Notes: generated by a model from the sequence alone, not told the origin. A DNA stretch of 64,000 bases from Mycobacteroides salmoniphilum (GCF_004924335.1 NZ_CP024633.1:4526001-4590000), one strand, 5' to 3'. Positions 8,192 to 16,607 are shown, counted from the first letter of the stretch. Translations and numbers: made by a program.

Positions 8192-9123
8192 GTCAGCAAT
8201 CGGTCACCCGCGCGCAGCAATGCGCTCGGGACCTCGTGCCCTACTACCGATTGCACCACTCGAGCGGCCTCGATCGCGGCCTCGAGATCAACGTCGACGT
8301 CAATATCGCTGTCCCGCAGCAGATACACCAGATCCTCGGTGGCGATATTGCCGGTCGCGCCGGGCGCGAACGGGCAGCCGCCGAGTCCACCGATCGAGGA
8401 ATCGAGCCGCGTCACCCCGGATTGCACAGCGGCGTAGGCGCTGGCCAAACCGGATCCTCGGGTGTTGTGGAAGTGTGCGCCCAGCGGTGCGTCATCGACA
8501 ACGGGTCGAACGGCCGCAACGAGATTCGTGACGCGGCGTGGGGTGGCGGTGCCGATGGTGTCGGCCAGGGCGAAACGATCCGCGCCCCCTTCCCGGGCCC
8601 GGCGCACGATGTCGAGGACACGATGTTCGGGAGTGGGGCCGTCGAAGGGACAGTCCCACGAGCAGGCCACAATGACTTCCACCGTGGCACCCGCCTCGCG
8701 CGCGAGCGCCACGATCTCCTCGATGCGCGCGGTGGCCTCGGCGCTGCTGCTGCCCACGTTGGCGCGACTGTGTCCGTCCGACGCAGAGACCACGTACTCC
8801 AGTGAGGTGAGCCCCGCCGCAAGCGCACGCTTGGCACCGTTGGGGCTGGCGACGAGTGCGGAAAACTCGATATCCGGATAGTTGTACAGCTGCGCCGACA
8901 GTTCGGCGGCGTCGGCCAGCGCCGGCATTTTGGAGGGTGACACAAATGCGGTGGCCTCTACCTCCCGCACGCCTGTCGCGACGATCGCGTCGAGAAGTTT
9001 CAGCTTGTCCGCCAACGCGATCGGTGTCTCGAGCTGAAGTCCATCCCGCAGCAGCACCTCACGGATGGTGACGTGCGCGGGCAGCGGCACGTGCCCCGCG
9101 CGCAAGCGGCTCCTCGTGCTCAT
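8188..9123 (-). CDS. HMG-CoA lyase-family enzyme
   Basis: A 311-residue TIM-barrel lyase of the HMG-CoA lyase/DRE family. It has the family's RDGLQLE near residue 28, GAHFHNTRG with the two metal-binding histidines, and the cysteine-containing GGLGGCPFAPGATGN near the end. Members cleave 3-hydroxy-3-methylglutaryl-CoA or related 3-hydroxyacyl-CoA thioesters. The ATG at 9123 overlaps the stop of the upstream CoA-transferase (ATGA); the longer frame upstream is only open by chance through that gene. With the CoA-transferase it forms a likely activate-then-cleave pair for a branched or dicarboxylic acid. Confidence 0.85.
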   Translation of the reverse strand: MSTRSRLRAGHVPLPAHVTIREVLLRDGLQLETPIALADKLKLLDAIVATGVREVEATAFVSPSKMPALADAAELSAQLYNYPDIEFSALVASPNGAKRALAAGLTSLEYVVSASDGHSRANVGSSSAEATARIEEIVALAREAGATVEVIVACSWDCPFDGPTPEHRVLDIVRRAREGGADRFALADTIGTATPRRVTNLVAAVRPVVDDAPLGAHFHNTRGSGLASAYAAVQSGVTRLDSSIGGLGGCPFAPGATGNIATEDLVYLLRDSDIDVDVDLEAAIEAARVVQSVVGHEVPSALLRAGDRLLT

Positions 9124-10319
9124 AGCACCCCCTCGGCACGCAGCTTCTCGATATCGGCGGCGCTCTTGCCCAGCAGCCCCACGAAGACGTCCTCGTTGTG
9201 CTGCCCGGGCCGGGCCGGGCCCGCATTCCGGACGCCGCCCGGCGATTCGGACAGCACCGGAACCACTCCGGGTCCCAGCACCGAGCGGCCGAGGCGCTCG
9301 TCGAAATGCTCGACGAGCATCTCCCGCGCCTTGAGCTGCGGGTCCTGCACCACATCGGCAACGGTATTGATGGGTCCGGCGATCACGCCGGCCGCGCTGA
9401 GCACATCGATGATGTCGGAGGGCAGGCGTTGTGCCGCCCACCCGGCGATGATCGCGTCGAGCTCATCCTGATTGCGGCCACGGGCAACGTGATTGACAAA
9501 TCGATCATCGATGCTCAGCTCCGGTTGATCCATCGCCTCACACAATCTGCGGAACACGGTGTCCTGGTTAGCGGCGATGACCACCCAACTGCCATCGGCA
9601 CTCTGGTAGATGTTCGATGGCGCGATGCCTTCCAACCGGGTACCTGACGGGCCCCGTACCACCCCACCCACGTCGTAGTCGGGAATCGTGGATTCCTGGA
9701 CCGCCAAACAGCTCTCGGTCAACGCCGCATCGACGATCTGTCCGCGCCCGGTAACGGTCCGCCGGTACAGCGCGGCCAGTGCGCCCTGGGCCGCGAACAT
9801 CCCGGCGAGGGTGTCACCAATCGAGAGCGCCATCCGCGGCGGCGGGCCACCGGGGAATCCGTTGAGATGCCGCAGACCGCTGGCGGCTTCGGCCACCGAG
9901 GCGTATCCGGCCTTGTGCGCGTCCGGGCCGGTCTGCCCGTAACCGGAGACGCGGACCAAGATGATGCCGTTGTTGCGTTCGGCCAGGACGTCGTAGCCCA
10001 GGCCCCACTTCTCCAGGGTGCCGGGCCGGAAGTTCTCGACGATCACATCCGACTTCTCGACGAGATCGAGGAACAGCGCACGCCCGGCCCCGGTGCGCAG
10101 ATCCAGGGTGATGGCCTTCTTGTTGCGAGCGTGCACCGTCCAGAACACGTGATGCCCGTCGACTTCCGCCTGGCCCCAAGTCCGCAGCGGATCGGGCGCG
10201 CCGGGCGGTTCGATCTTGAGCACCTCGGCGCCCATATCCCCGAGTAACCGCCCCGCGAAAGGCCCGGCGATCAGGGTGCCCAGTTCCAGCACCCGGATCC
10301 CATCGAGAGCACCCGTCAT
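9120..10319 (-). CDS. CaiB/BaiF-family (class III) CoA-transferase
   Basis: A 399-residue class III CoA-transferase: GIRVLELGTLIAGPFAGRLL at the start, the LGDMGAEVLKIEPPG segment, RNKKAITLDLR, then ENFRPGTLEKWGLGYDVL. Such enzymes move CoA between carboxylic acids through an aspartyl intermediate; the Asp is expected within SIGDTLAGMFAAQGAL (residues about 170-185). The start at ATG 10319 is chosen for the conserved N-terminus; the ribosome site is weak. The lyase gene downstream overlaps by 4 bases. The exact acid is not predictable. Confidence 0.87.
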   Translation of the reverse strand: MTGALDGIRVLELGTLIAGPFAGRLLGDMGAEVLKIEPPGAPDPLRTWGQAEVDGHHVFWTVHARNKKAITLDLRTGAGRALFLDLVEKSDVIVENFRPGTLEKWGLGYDVLAERNNGIILVRVSGYGQTGPDAHKAGYASVAEAASGLRHLNGFPGGPPPRMALSIGDTLAGMFAAQGALAALYRRTVTGRGQIVDAALTESCLAVQESTIPDYDVGGVVRGPSGTRLEGIAPSNIYQSADGSWVVIAANQDTVFRRLCEAMDQPELSIDDRFVNHVARGRNQDELDAIIAGWAAQRLPSDIIDVLSAAGVIAGPINTVADVVQDPQLKAREMLVEHFDERLGRSVLGPGVVPVLSESPGGVRNAGPARPGQHNEDVFVGLLGKSAADIEKLRAEGVL

Positions 10320-10359
10320 TGCAGTGACGCTACCCCGAACCAATGGGCCGTCGGCATCG

Positions 10360-10381
10360 TGTAACCACCGGCACTACTTCT
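10360..10381 (+). promoter_or_regulatory. ECF-type promoter candidate for the sigma factor gene
   Basis: TGTAACC at 10360-10366 is followed after 12 bases by TCT at 10379-10381. The same arrangement, with several matching spacer bases (CCG, C, CTA), occurs at 11697-11718 before the cupredoxin gene. It fits an ECF -35/-10 pair and suggests autoregulation. Confidence 0.5.
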
Positions 10382-10443
10382 CATCAGGGGCAGACATCTC
10401 ACTGCCCTTCGAGGGACGTTTGGGGACGGGACAACCGACGGTG

Positions 10444-10998
10444 ATGACGCAACGTGATCCCACTGCCCGGCGCGGCTTGCGGGCCGTTCCGGGCGGTGAC
10501 GATCACTACCCGGACTGGCAGTCCGTGTACCAAGACAATGCCGTCTGGGTATATCGCACCATCTACGCACGCGTGGGCAACAAGCCAGATGCCGAGGATC
10601 TGACGGCCGAGGTGTTCCTGGCCGCACTGCGCCCGCTACGCCTGGCAGTGACCAAGGCCGAGGTGCGGGCCTACCTGCGGACGGTTGCGCGCACGGTGCT
10701 CGCCGCGCACTGGCGCGAGACATTGGGGCGCGAGATCACCTCGATCCCCGACATGCAGGACATCGCCGACCGGCCTCCCGAATCCGAGGAGTTCATCAGC
10801 ATCGCACCGCAGCACGCGAAGGCCGTATTGGACGCACTACCGGACAACTATCGTCGAATTTTGGAACTGCGATTCCTGCAAAGCTGTTCGATCAAGGAGT
10901 CCGCCGCCAAGATGGGTGTCACCGTCGCCAATGCCAAGGTGCTCCAACACCGTGCCTTGCGCCTGGCCGCCCAGATCAACGAACAGGACCTGTCATGA
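10444..10998 (+). CDS. ECF-like sigma-70 family RNA polymerase sigma factor
   Basis: A 184-residue sigma factor. Region 2 is seen as NAVWVYRTIYARVG followed by DAEDLTAEVFLAALR (residues about 30-62), and region 4 as LPDNYRRILELRFLQSCSI with the recognition helix KESAAKMGVTVANAKVLQHRAL (about 130-170). No region 3 or 1.1 is present, as in ECF sigma factors. The start at ATG 10444 follows a GTG in the same frame, which is also possible. It overlaps the Rieske gene by ATGA, the arrangement typical of a sigma/anti-sigma pair. Confidence 0.88.
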   Translation: MTQRDPTARRGLRAVPGGDDHYPDWQSVYQDNAVWVYRTIYARVGNKPDAEDLTAEVFLAALRPLRLAVTKAEVRAYLRTVARTVLAAHWRETLGREITSIPDMQDIADRPPESEEFISIAPQHAKAVLDALPDNYRRILELRFLQSCSIKESAAKMGVTVANAKVLQHRALRLAAQINEQDLS

Positions 10999-11690
10999 AT
11001 CCGCGTGGGCTGCGCCGCTACGTCGACGACCTGCTCCGGGGTCGCCGGCCCAAGCCATTCCGCCCCGACGATTTCGAAGCGGCACAGATCCGGACCGCGA
11101 TCGAGCTGCGCGCGAGCCAACCCGGCGATGATGCTCCGAGCCAGGAGTTCCTCGCACACCTGCAGGGACGCCTGGCCGAGCAGATGGGCGATGCCCCAGT
11201 GTCTTCCGGCCAGACGCGGTGGCAAGAACCCACCCGTCGGACTGTCCTCGTCGGCACCTCGGCTGCCGCCGCTGCCGCCGCTGTCGCCATCACCACCGAC
11301 CGTCTGATTACACAGAAACCCGGGACCGACCCCGAGCAGGACCCGGGCGAGATCGTCCCCAACACCGGGAGTTGGCAGCGCGTCGCCTCCAGCAGTGCCG
11401 TCCCCGATGGCGGGGTGCATCCCTTCGACCTCGGATTCGTCAACGGATTCGTGCGACGGGTGAGCGGACGGGTCGAGGCTGTATCGGGCGTCTGCACGCA
11501 TCAGGGCTGCAAGCTCTGGTTCGACGGGGCGCATGACCGATTGCAATGCCCGTGCCACACCACGTCGTTCACCACCGACGGACGGGTCATTACGCACCAG
11601 CTGCCCATCGCGCCCAAACCGCTACCGAAGTTGGAAGTGCGCGAGACCGACGGTCACATCGAGGTGTTCGCCCCCGACCGCCCCGTCTGA
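10995..11690 (+). CDS. Membrane-anchored Rieske [2Fe-2S] protein, candidate redox anti-sigma factor
   Basis: A 231-residue protein. Residues 1-75 are a cytoplasmic-looking charged domain beginning with short helices, like the N-terminus of anti-sigma factors. RRTVLVGTSAAAAAAAVAI (about 80-98) is a single hydrophobic segment with an RR start. The C-terminal 110 residues are a Rieske domain: CTHQGC and CPCHTTSF supply the two Cys and two His ligands of a [2Fe-2S] cluster. It is translationally coupled to the sigma factor. Known Rieske proteins carry electrons; the sensor/anti-sigma role is inferred from gene order and topology, and a simple Tat-exported Rieske protein remains possible. Confidence 0.8.
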   Translation: MNPRGLRRYVDDLLRGRRPKPFRPDDFEAAQIRTAIELRASQPGDDAPSQEFLAHLQGRLAEQMGDAPVSSGQTRWQEPTRRTVLVGTSAAAAAAAVAITTDRLITQKPGTDPEQDPGEIVPNTGSWQRVASSSAVPDGGVHPFDLGFVNGFVRRVSGRVEAVSGVCTHQGCKLWFDGAHDRLQCPCHTTSFTTDGRVITHQLPIAPKPLPKLEVRETDGHIEVFAPDRPV

Positions 11691-11696
11691 TCCGGT

Positions 11697-11718
11697 TGTA
11701 ACCCCCGCCCCTATCTCT
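11697..11718 (+). promoter_or_regulatory. ECF-type promoter candidate for the cupredoxin operon
   Basis: TGTAACC at 11697-11703, 12 bases, then TCT at 11716-11718. Spacing and several spacer positions match the motif before the sigma gene. It lies 50 bases before the cupredoxin start. Confidence 0.5.
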
Positions 11719-11768
11719 GTGCGGTGGTTCGCGACTCGCCGCGGACTCATTCATGGAAAGGGGCCCAC

Positions 11769-12230
11769 ATGCAGATGTCTCGACTGTGCTGCGCCGTGCT
11801 GGTTGCGGCGGCGGCTATCCCGCTGGCAGCGTGCTCCGGCAGCGGCCGCACCACATCCGATGCGCCACTGTCGATCACGATCGCTTCTGATGCAACCAGC
11901 GCTCCCGGAATGTCCGGGCACAGCATGCCCGGCATGACCTCCATGCCGACAACAGGCGCCGCTCCCTCGTCGCCGGCCCCCGCAGGGCCTGCGGTGAACA
12001 TCGAGAACTTCGCCTTCAATCCCCCCACGTTGACCGTGCCCGCAGGCACCACCGTCACCTGGACGAACAAGGACGAAGAACCGCATAACGTGGTGGCCGA
12101 GGATGGCACGTTCCGCTCCCCCGGGATGGACGCCCAGGGCACCTTCTCGTATCAGTTCGCCACGCCGGGTACCTACCAATACGTATGCGGCATCCACCCC
12201 TTCATGAAGGCCACGGTGGTAGTGCGATGA
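11769..12230 (+). CDS. Cupredoxin lipoprotein (plastocyanin/amicyanin-like)
   Basis: A 153-residue secreted lipoprotein. The signal peptide ends in the lipobox LAAC (residues about 19-22). A Met/Pro/Ser-rich linker with SGHSMPGMTSMP follows, which may itself bind copper. The C-terminal 90 residues are a cupredoxin: VPAGTTVTWTNKDEEPHNVV supplies the first His, and YVCGIHPFMKATVVV supplies Cys, His and Met. All type 1 copper ligands are visible. It starts at ATG 11769 behind GAAAGG. It overlaps the metallophosphoesterase by ATGA and is probably transcribed by the adjacent ECF sigma factor. Confidence 0.88.
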   Translation: MQMSRLCCAVLVAAAAIPLAACSGSGRTTSDAPLSITIASDATSAPGMSGHSMPGMTSMPTTGAAPSSPAPAGPAVNIENFAFNPPTLTVPAGTTVTWTNKDEEPHNVVAEDGTFRSPGMDAQGTFSYQFATPGTYQYVCGIHPFMKATVVVR

Positions 12231-13192
12231 CCGCGGAGAAGGAACCTCAGCCGATTCCCGATGTTCTTCGCGCAAGCGGTTCATCTATGTCGCGGCGCCA
12301 GCTCATCCGGCACACCGCGTGGTTCGGCGCCGCTGTCGCACTGACTGTCGCTGGCGGAGAGGCCATTTCGCACGTGGCGGGTTCGGCCACCGCTGTCAGC
12401 GGCGCCCGCCCGACGCTACGGTTTGCACAGATCAGCGACAGCCATATCGGATTCAACGGCACCGCCAATGCCAATGTCGTCGATTCTTTCGGCCGTGCGA
12501 TCAATCAGATCAACAATCTGGGCTACACCCCGGACTTCGTCATCCACACCGGTGATCTCACACATCTGGCCACCGATGAGCAGTTCGATCAGGTGAAGCA
12601 GATGATGTCCGGGCTCAGCACCCCGCATGTCTTCACCGTCCCTGGCGAACATGATTCGGTTGACGACGCCGGACAGAAGTACCGCGGCGTCTTCGGCGGC
12701 GGCACCCGCGGCGACGGGTGGTACAGCTTCGATATTGCCGGTGTCCACGTGATCGGACTGGTCAACACTCTCAACCTGAAGAAGCTCGGACACCTGGGCG
12801 GCGAACAGCTCGAATTCATCCGCAAGGATCTGGAACCGTTATCCGCCGACACCCCGATTATCGTGTTCAGTCACATCCCACTGTTCGCGATGTATCCCGA
12901 ATGGGGTTGGGGTACCGATGATTCTGCACAAGCCCTGAGCTACATGAAGCGGTTTGCGTCCGTGACGTGCCTCAACGGACATGTGCACCAACTATTCACC
13001 AAGACCGAGGGAAACGTCACCTTCTACAGCGGTACGACGACGGCCTACCCGTTACCCAAACCGGGCGACGGTCCGGCTCCGAAACCGGTGACGCTGCCGG
13101 CCGGTCAGCTGCACGACATCCTGGGGATCCGCGAGGTCAGTTACATGAAAGGCAATCAGGCCCTTGCCATTAAAGAGGATAAACTGACATGA
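12227..13192 (+). CDS. Tat-exported metallophosphoesterase
   Basis: A 321-residue calcineurin-like phosphoesterase. Residues 22-48 form a twin-arginine signal (SRRQLIRHTAWFGAAVALTV), so the folded enzyme is exported. The metal-site motifs are present: QISDSHIG (D-x-H), HTGDLTH (GD), GEHDS in place of GNHE/D, FSHIPL and NGHVHQ. The GEHDS version is a mild deviation seen in some actinobacterial members. The substrate may be a phospholipid or nucleotide at the cell surface; unknown. It overlaps both neighbours by ATGA, so cupredoxin, phosphoesterase and membrane protein form one operon. Confidence 0.85.
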   Translation: MTAEKEPQPIPDVLRASGSSMSRRQLIRHTAWFGAAVALTVAGGEAISHVAGSATAVSGARPTLRFAQISDSHIGFNGTANANVVDSFGRAINQINNLGYTPDFVIHTGDLTHLATDEQFDQVKQMMSGLSTPHVFTVPGEHDSVDDAGQKYRGVFGGGTRGDGWYSFDIAGVHVIGLVNTLNLKKLGHLGGEQLEFIRKDLEPLSADTPIIVFSHIPLFAMYPEWGWGTDDSAQALSYMKRFASVTCLNGHVHQLFTKTEGNVTFYSGTTTAYPLPKPGDGPAPKPVTLPAGQLHDILGIREVSYMKGNQALAIKEDKLT

Positions 13193-13602
13193 ACAGCGCA
13201 TATCGCTATACCTTGGCCGTGGCAATGGCCGTCAGCGGGTATGCCCACGCCTACTTGTATATGCATGGTTATCAACATATTCCGGCCATCGGCCCCGCCT
13301 TCCTGGTACAGGCCAGTGCCTTCCTCGCGTTGGCCGCACTGATCGCCGTGGGCGCGCCCGAGTGGATCATCGCGGTGGCGGGTCTGGGCTCGGCGGGAGC
13401 ACTCGCGGCCTTCGCGCTGTCCCGCACCGTCGGCCTGTTCGGGTTCTCCGAACACGGATGGGATCCGGCGCCGTATGCGGTGATCAGCGTGCTGACAGAA
13501 CTGGCCGCCGTCGCCTTGACGGGCGTCCTACTCGCCAAGTACGTACGGCGGCCAGTTCCCGCGACCTCGACGTCCCGGGCGGGGTCGCTATCGCAACGGT
13601 GA
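13189..13602 (+). CDS. Four-helix integral membrane protein, unknown function
   Basis: A 137-residue protein with four hydrophobic segments at about residues 7-25, 37-60, 63-82 and 95-118. I do not recognise a family. Histidines and tyrosines cluster near the first loop (YAHAYLYMHGYQHI), which could bind a metal or haem, but no standard motif is formed. It is the last gene of the cupredoxin/phosphoesterase operon (ATGA overlap), so it probably works with those exported proteins. It ends directly against the convergent SDR gene. Confidence 0.7.
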   Translation: MNSAYRYTLAVAMAVSGYAHAYLYMHGYQHIPAIGPAFLVQASAFLALAALIAVGAPEWIIAVAGLGSAGALAAFALSRTVGLFGFSEHGWDPAPYAVISVLTELAAVALTGVLLAKYVRRPVPATSTSRAGSLSQR

Positions 13603-14376
13603 CTACTTTGTGGTGTAGCCGCCGTTGATCAGGATGGTCTGCCCGGTGATCCACCAGCCATCGCTGACGAGGAATCGGATGAACGGAGCGATGTCCTCGA
13701 TATCGGTCAGTCCGGTCTTCGAGAACGGCGAGAGTGCGGCCGCGGTCTTGTGATACGCGACGGCATCCTCACCCTCTGCCGGGTAGAAGAAAGGCGTGTC
13801 CATTGGGCCCGGACCCACCGCGGTCACCGAAATGCCACGCTCCCCGTACTCCTTCGAGGCGGCGCGGGTGAAGTGCTCGACCGGGGCCTTGGTTCCCGCG
13901 TATGCCGCGTAGAACGGGGTGTACGCACCCAGCAGCGATGTCACCAGGGTGACGATCTTGCCGTTGTCGTTGACGTGCTTACCCGCCTCCTTGAGGAACA
14001 AGAATGCGGATTTGGCGTTGACCGCGCTCGCCGAGTCGTACTCCTCCTCGGTGATTTCAGTAAACGGCTTCTTGATGACCTTGCCGACCGTGTTGATGGC
14101 GATGTCGGGGCGGCCTACCGCATCGACGGTATCCGTGAATAGTTTGCTTACTGCGTCTCCAGTGGTCAGGTCACCCTGAAACGCCACCGCCTTAGCTCCA
14201 GCCGCTTGGATCGCGGCCACCGTCTCGTCGGCGGCATCCTTGCTCGACGGGCTGTTGTAATGGATCGCCACGGCACCGGCGCCGTTGGCCACGAGATCCC
14301 GGGCGATGAGCCCACCCAGATTCTTGCCTCCACCGGTGATGAGAACTGTCTTACCATTTAGCGAATGATCTGTCAC
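13603..14376 (-). CDS. Short-chain dehydrogenase/reductase
   Basis: A 257-residue SDR. The cofactor motif TGGGKNLGG (residues about 14-22) is a variant of TGxxxGxG; INTVGK replaces the usual NNAG. A catalytic Ser (LVTSLLGAY), Tyr and Lys (YAGTK) are present, and the C-terminal ITGQTILINGG is typical. The asparagine-poor NNAG site is seen in some true SDRs. It is divergent from a LysR regulator, which probably controls it. The substrate is unknown. Confidence 0.87.
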   Translation of the reverse strand: MTDHSLNGKTVLITGGGKNLGGLIARDLVANGAGAVAIHYNSPSSKDAADETVAAIQAAGAKAVAFQGDLTTGDAVSKLFTDTVDAVGRPDIAINTVGKVIKKPFTEITEEEYDSASAVNAKSAFLFLKEAGKHVNDNGKIVTLVTSLLGAYTPFYAAYAGTKAPVEHFTRAASKEYGERGISVTAVGPGPMDTPFFYPAEGEDAVAYHKTAAALSPFSKTGLTDIEDIAPFIRFLVSDGWWITGQTILINGGYTTK

Positions 14377-14492
14377 TCGATGATCTCCCTTTACATGTGC
14401 GTGGACCCGTCATTGCGAGTGGGTTCCACGGCTACCCACATCTCCATACAAAATCGTAGGTTTAGATAGCACAAGGGAAAACCACATTATTC

Positions 14493-14506
14493 TTGTATAA
14501 GCACAA
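14493..14506. promoter_or_regulatory. LysR-type binding motif in the SDR/LysR divergent promoter
   Basis: TTGT-ATAAGC-ACAA at 14493-14506 is a short dyad with the T-N11-A spacing typical of LysR sites. It lies 20 bases before the LysR start. The whole 14377-14513 spacer is AT-rich compared with its surroundings. Confidence 0.4.
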
Positions 14507-14525
14507 ATAGGAGTTGTCATTGCAG

Positions 14526-15530
14526 ATGAGCGCGACGGCCGAAGGTAATTCGCTGGTCAACTTGCTGGATTCCCGGCGATTGTTTCAGTTCGTCGTGGCC
14601 GCGGAGGCCCCGACACTGGCCGCCGCTGCGGCGGAATTGTTCATTACCCAACAGGCGCTGTCGTCGGCGATACGCCAACTGGAACGCGACCTTGGCGTCG
14701 AGCTGTTCTCACGCGCACAACGCAGTCTGCAACTGACCGACGCCGGCCATGAGCTGTACACCGGCGCAAGACCACTGCTGGCCGGAATACGTGTGCTGGC
14801 CCACGCGACACGCAACTTCTCAAATCCTCAGCGGGCTTTTGTTATCGGGCACTCCCCGGCAATATCCAGTGAAGAGGTCTACCGAATCATCGAGCCGACG
14901 GTCATCGCGGACCCCACGGTGTCGATCACCGTTCGCCAGGTCTTTCCGGGCACCATGCGCGACGGCCTCCTCGATGGCTCGCTCGACCTGGCACTACGCC
15001 GCGGGGTAGACATGCCCACCGACCTGGCCACCGACACTCTGCTCTATCAGCCGCTGCGCATCGCGGTCGTGCGGTCCCATACCCTCGCCGCCAGCGATCG
15101 GATCGACATCACCGAGATCGCGGACTATCCCGTCGTGGTGTGGGCCCCACCCCGCCACTCGTTCTACACAGACTTGCTGATCTCACATTGCCGCCGAAGC
15201 GGTTTCGAGCCACAACTACTGGTCAATCCGGTGCAGGGCACCCCGCCGTACACGGCGGTACTCGCGCACCCCGATCATTGCGCGTTCGTCACCGACGACC
15301 CGGGCGTCATCTACCACGGCAAGGTACGGGTGATCGAGATCGCGGATCCCCCATTGGTTCCCGTTCAGGCGGTCTGGCTCCCACATTCGGTGTCGGCCAT
15401 CCGCAACCGGCTGTTCGAGGCCGTCCAGCGTGCGGCTGTTGTCAGCGCGACATCGCGGTTGGAAGATGGAGGTATTCGGAGCACGAGCCCAAGTACCTCC
15501 TATGTCGCCGACACATCGGATGTTCAGTGA
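14526..15530 (+). CDS. LysR-family transcriptional regulator
   Basis: About 334 residues. The N-terminal helix-turn-helix is clear: APTLAAAAAELFITQQALSS, then IRQLERDLGVELFSRAQRSL. A periplasmic-binding-like effector domain follows (GHSPAISSEEVYRII onward). ATG 14526 is used; TTG at 14520 has a better spacing to AGGAG at 14509-14513 and may be the true start. It is divergent from an SDR gene and is its likely regulator. Its 3' end reaches into the next gene or just before its start. Confidence 0.87.
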   Translation: MSATAEGNSLVNLLDSRRLFQFVVAAEAPTLAAAAAELFITQQALSSAIRQLERDLGVELFSRAQRSLQLTDAGHELYTGARPLLAGIRVLAHATRNFSNPQRAFVIGHSPAISSEEVYRIIEPTVIADPTVSITVRQVFPGTMRDGLLDGSLDLALRRGVDMPTDLATDTLLYQPLRIAVVRSHTLAASDRIDITEIADYPVVVWAPPRHSFYTDLLISHCRRSGFEPQLLVNPVQGTPPYTAVLAHPDHCAFVTDDPGVIYHGKVRVIEIADPPLVPVQAVWLPHSVSAIRNRLFEAVQRAAVVSATSRLEDGGIRSTSPSTSYVADTSDVQ

Positions 15531-16152
15531 TCGCCAGGACGCCGGCCGCGTACTGGCGAGCTTCCTTGCGCCATACAAGATGCAGGGCGTGGTGGTCCTC
15601 GCACTACCACGTGGCGGAGTTCCGGTGGGACGGGAGATCGCGGCGGCCCTGAGTGCCCCGCTGGAGGTGCTGGTCGTACGCAAGCTCGGCGTTCCCGGAC
15701 ACGAGGAGTACGCGATGGGGGCCATTGCCAGCGGCGGCGAGGTAATCGTCGACGAAGACATCGTGCGCGCGATGGGAATCAGCCCGGCACAGCTCAGGGA
15801 AGTTACCGCCCGTGAGCGTCGCGAGCTTGCCCGCCGTGAACAGACGTATCTGAAACACCGCAGCATCGAAATCGAAGACAAGACAGTCATTCTGGTCGAC
15901 GACGGCGTCGCCACCGGCGCGACGATGCGTGTTGCATTGCTGGCGATCAGACGGGCATCGCCTGCCCGAGTGGTGGCGGCTGTTCCCGTTGCCCCCAGAT
16001 CTGCGTTCCACCGATTCGGTTCCCTTGTGGACGATTTCGTGGTCGCGTCATGCCCCTCCCGATTCCAGGCGGTGGGCGATGCCTACGACGACTTTCACCA
16101 GGTCGCCGACGACGAGGTCCGCGCCCTGCTCTCGCCACCGATCACCACATAG
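15520..16152 (+). CDS. Phosphoribosyltransferase-domain protein
   Basis: A protein of about 210 residues with a type I phosphoribosyltransferase fold. The PRPP-binding motif VILVDDGVATGATM is at about residues 123-136, and LALPRGGVPVGREIA near residue 27 is typical of this actinobacterial group, which is related to part of the M. tuberculosis protein Rv0571c. The reaction is unknown. The start is uncertain: 15520 gives the conserved FSDRQDAGRVLA terminus, while 15466 (GGAAG upstream) and 15502 are alternatives. All overlap the end of the LysR gene. Confidence 0.8.
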   Translation: MFSDRQDAGRVLASFLAPYKMQGVVVLALPRGGVPVGREIAAALSAPLEVLVVRKLGVPGHEEYAMGAIASGGEVIVDEDIVRAMGISPAQLREVTARERRELARREQTYLKHRSIEIEDKTVILVDDGVATGATMRVALLAIRRASPARVVAAVPVAPRSAFHRFGSLVDDFVVASCPSRFQAVGDAYDDFHQVADDEVRALLSPPITT

Positions 16153-16178
16153 CGTGACCGGGCGCCTACCGTGGGGAC

Positions 16179-16607
16179 ATGCGTACGGTTGTGCTGGCAG
16201 CCCTGTCTCTCATCCTTCTCGTGGGTTGTGGCGATCGTGGGCTCGATACGCCGCGGGCAACAGCCGATACCTCGGCCGCCACCCCGACGGAGATTCCACC
16301 CGACACCTCATCCGTCGTATTTCAGGACGATGCGCGAATCCTCGGCAGCCGTCCCATGACATTCGACACCTGGAGTCGCTCCGCCGACGGCAACGCCGTG
16401 ATCGTGCACTTCACCAGCGGCACTCCGCAGTGCCACGGCGTGCACGCAGCCGCCCACGAGACGGACGACGCAGTAGAGATCGCGTTGCGCGGTGGCACAC
16501 CGCCGGAGGCCGTCGGCAAGGCCTGCATCCTGATCGCCGTACAGGGCAGTCTTTCAGTGCCACTGGATAATCCGCTCGGTGACCGGCGAGTTCTCAGCGT
16601 GTCGTGA
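16179..16607 (+). CDS. Lipoprotein of unknown function
   Basis: A 142-residue protein with a signal peptide and lipobox (LILLVGCGD, Cys17), so it is expected at the outer face of the membrane. A Thr/Ala/Pro-rich linker follows, then a small domain with two further cysteines (PQCHGV and KACILI) that may form a disulfide. I do not recognise the family. It converges on the alpha/beta hydrolase gene and overlaps it by 14 bases. Confidence 0.75.
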   Translation: MRTVVLAALSLILLVGCGDRGLDTPRATADTSAATPTEIPPDTSSVVFQDDARILGSRPMTFDTWSRSADGNAVIVHFTSGTPQCHGVHAAAHETDDAVEIALRGGTPPEAVGKACILIAVQGSLSVPLDNPLGDRRVLSVS

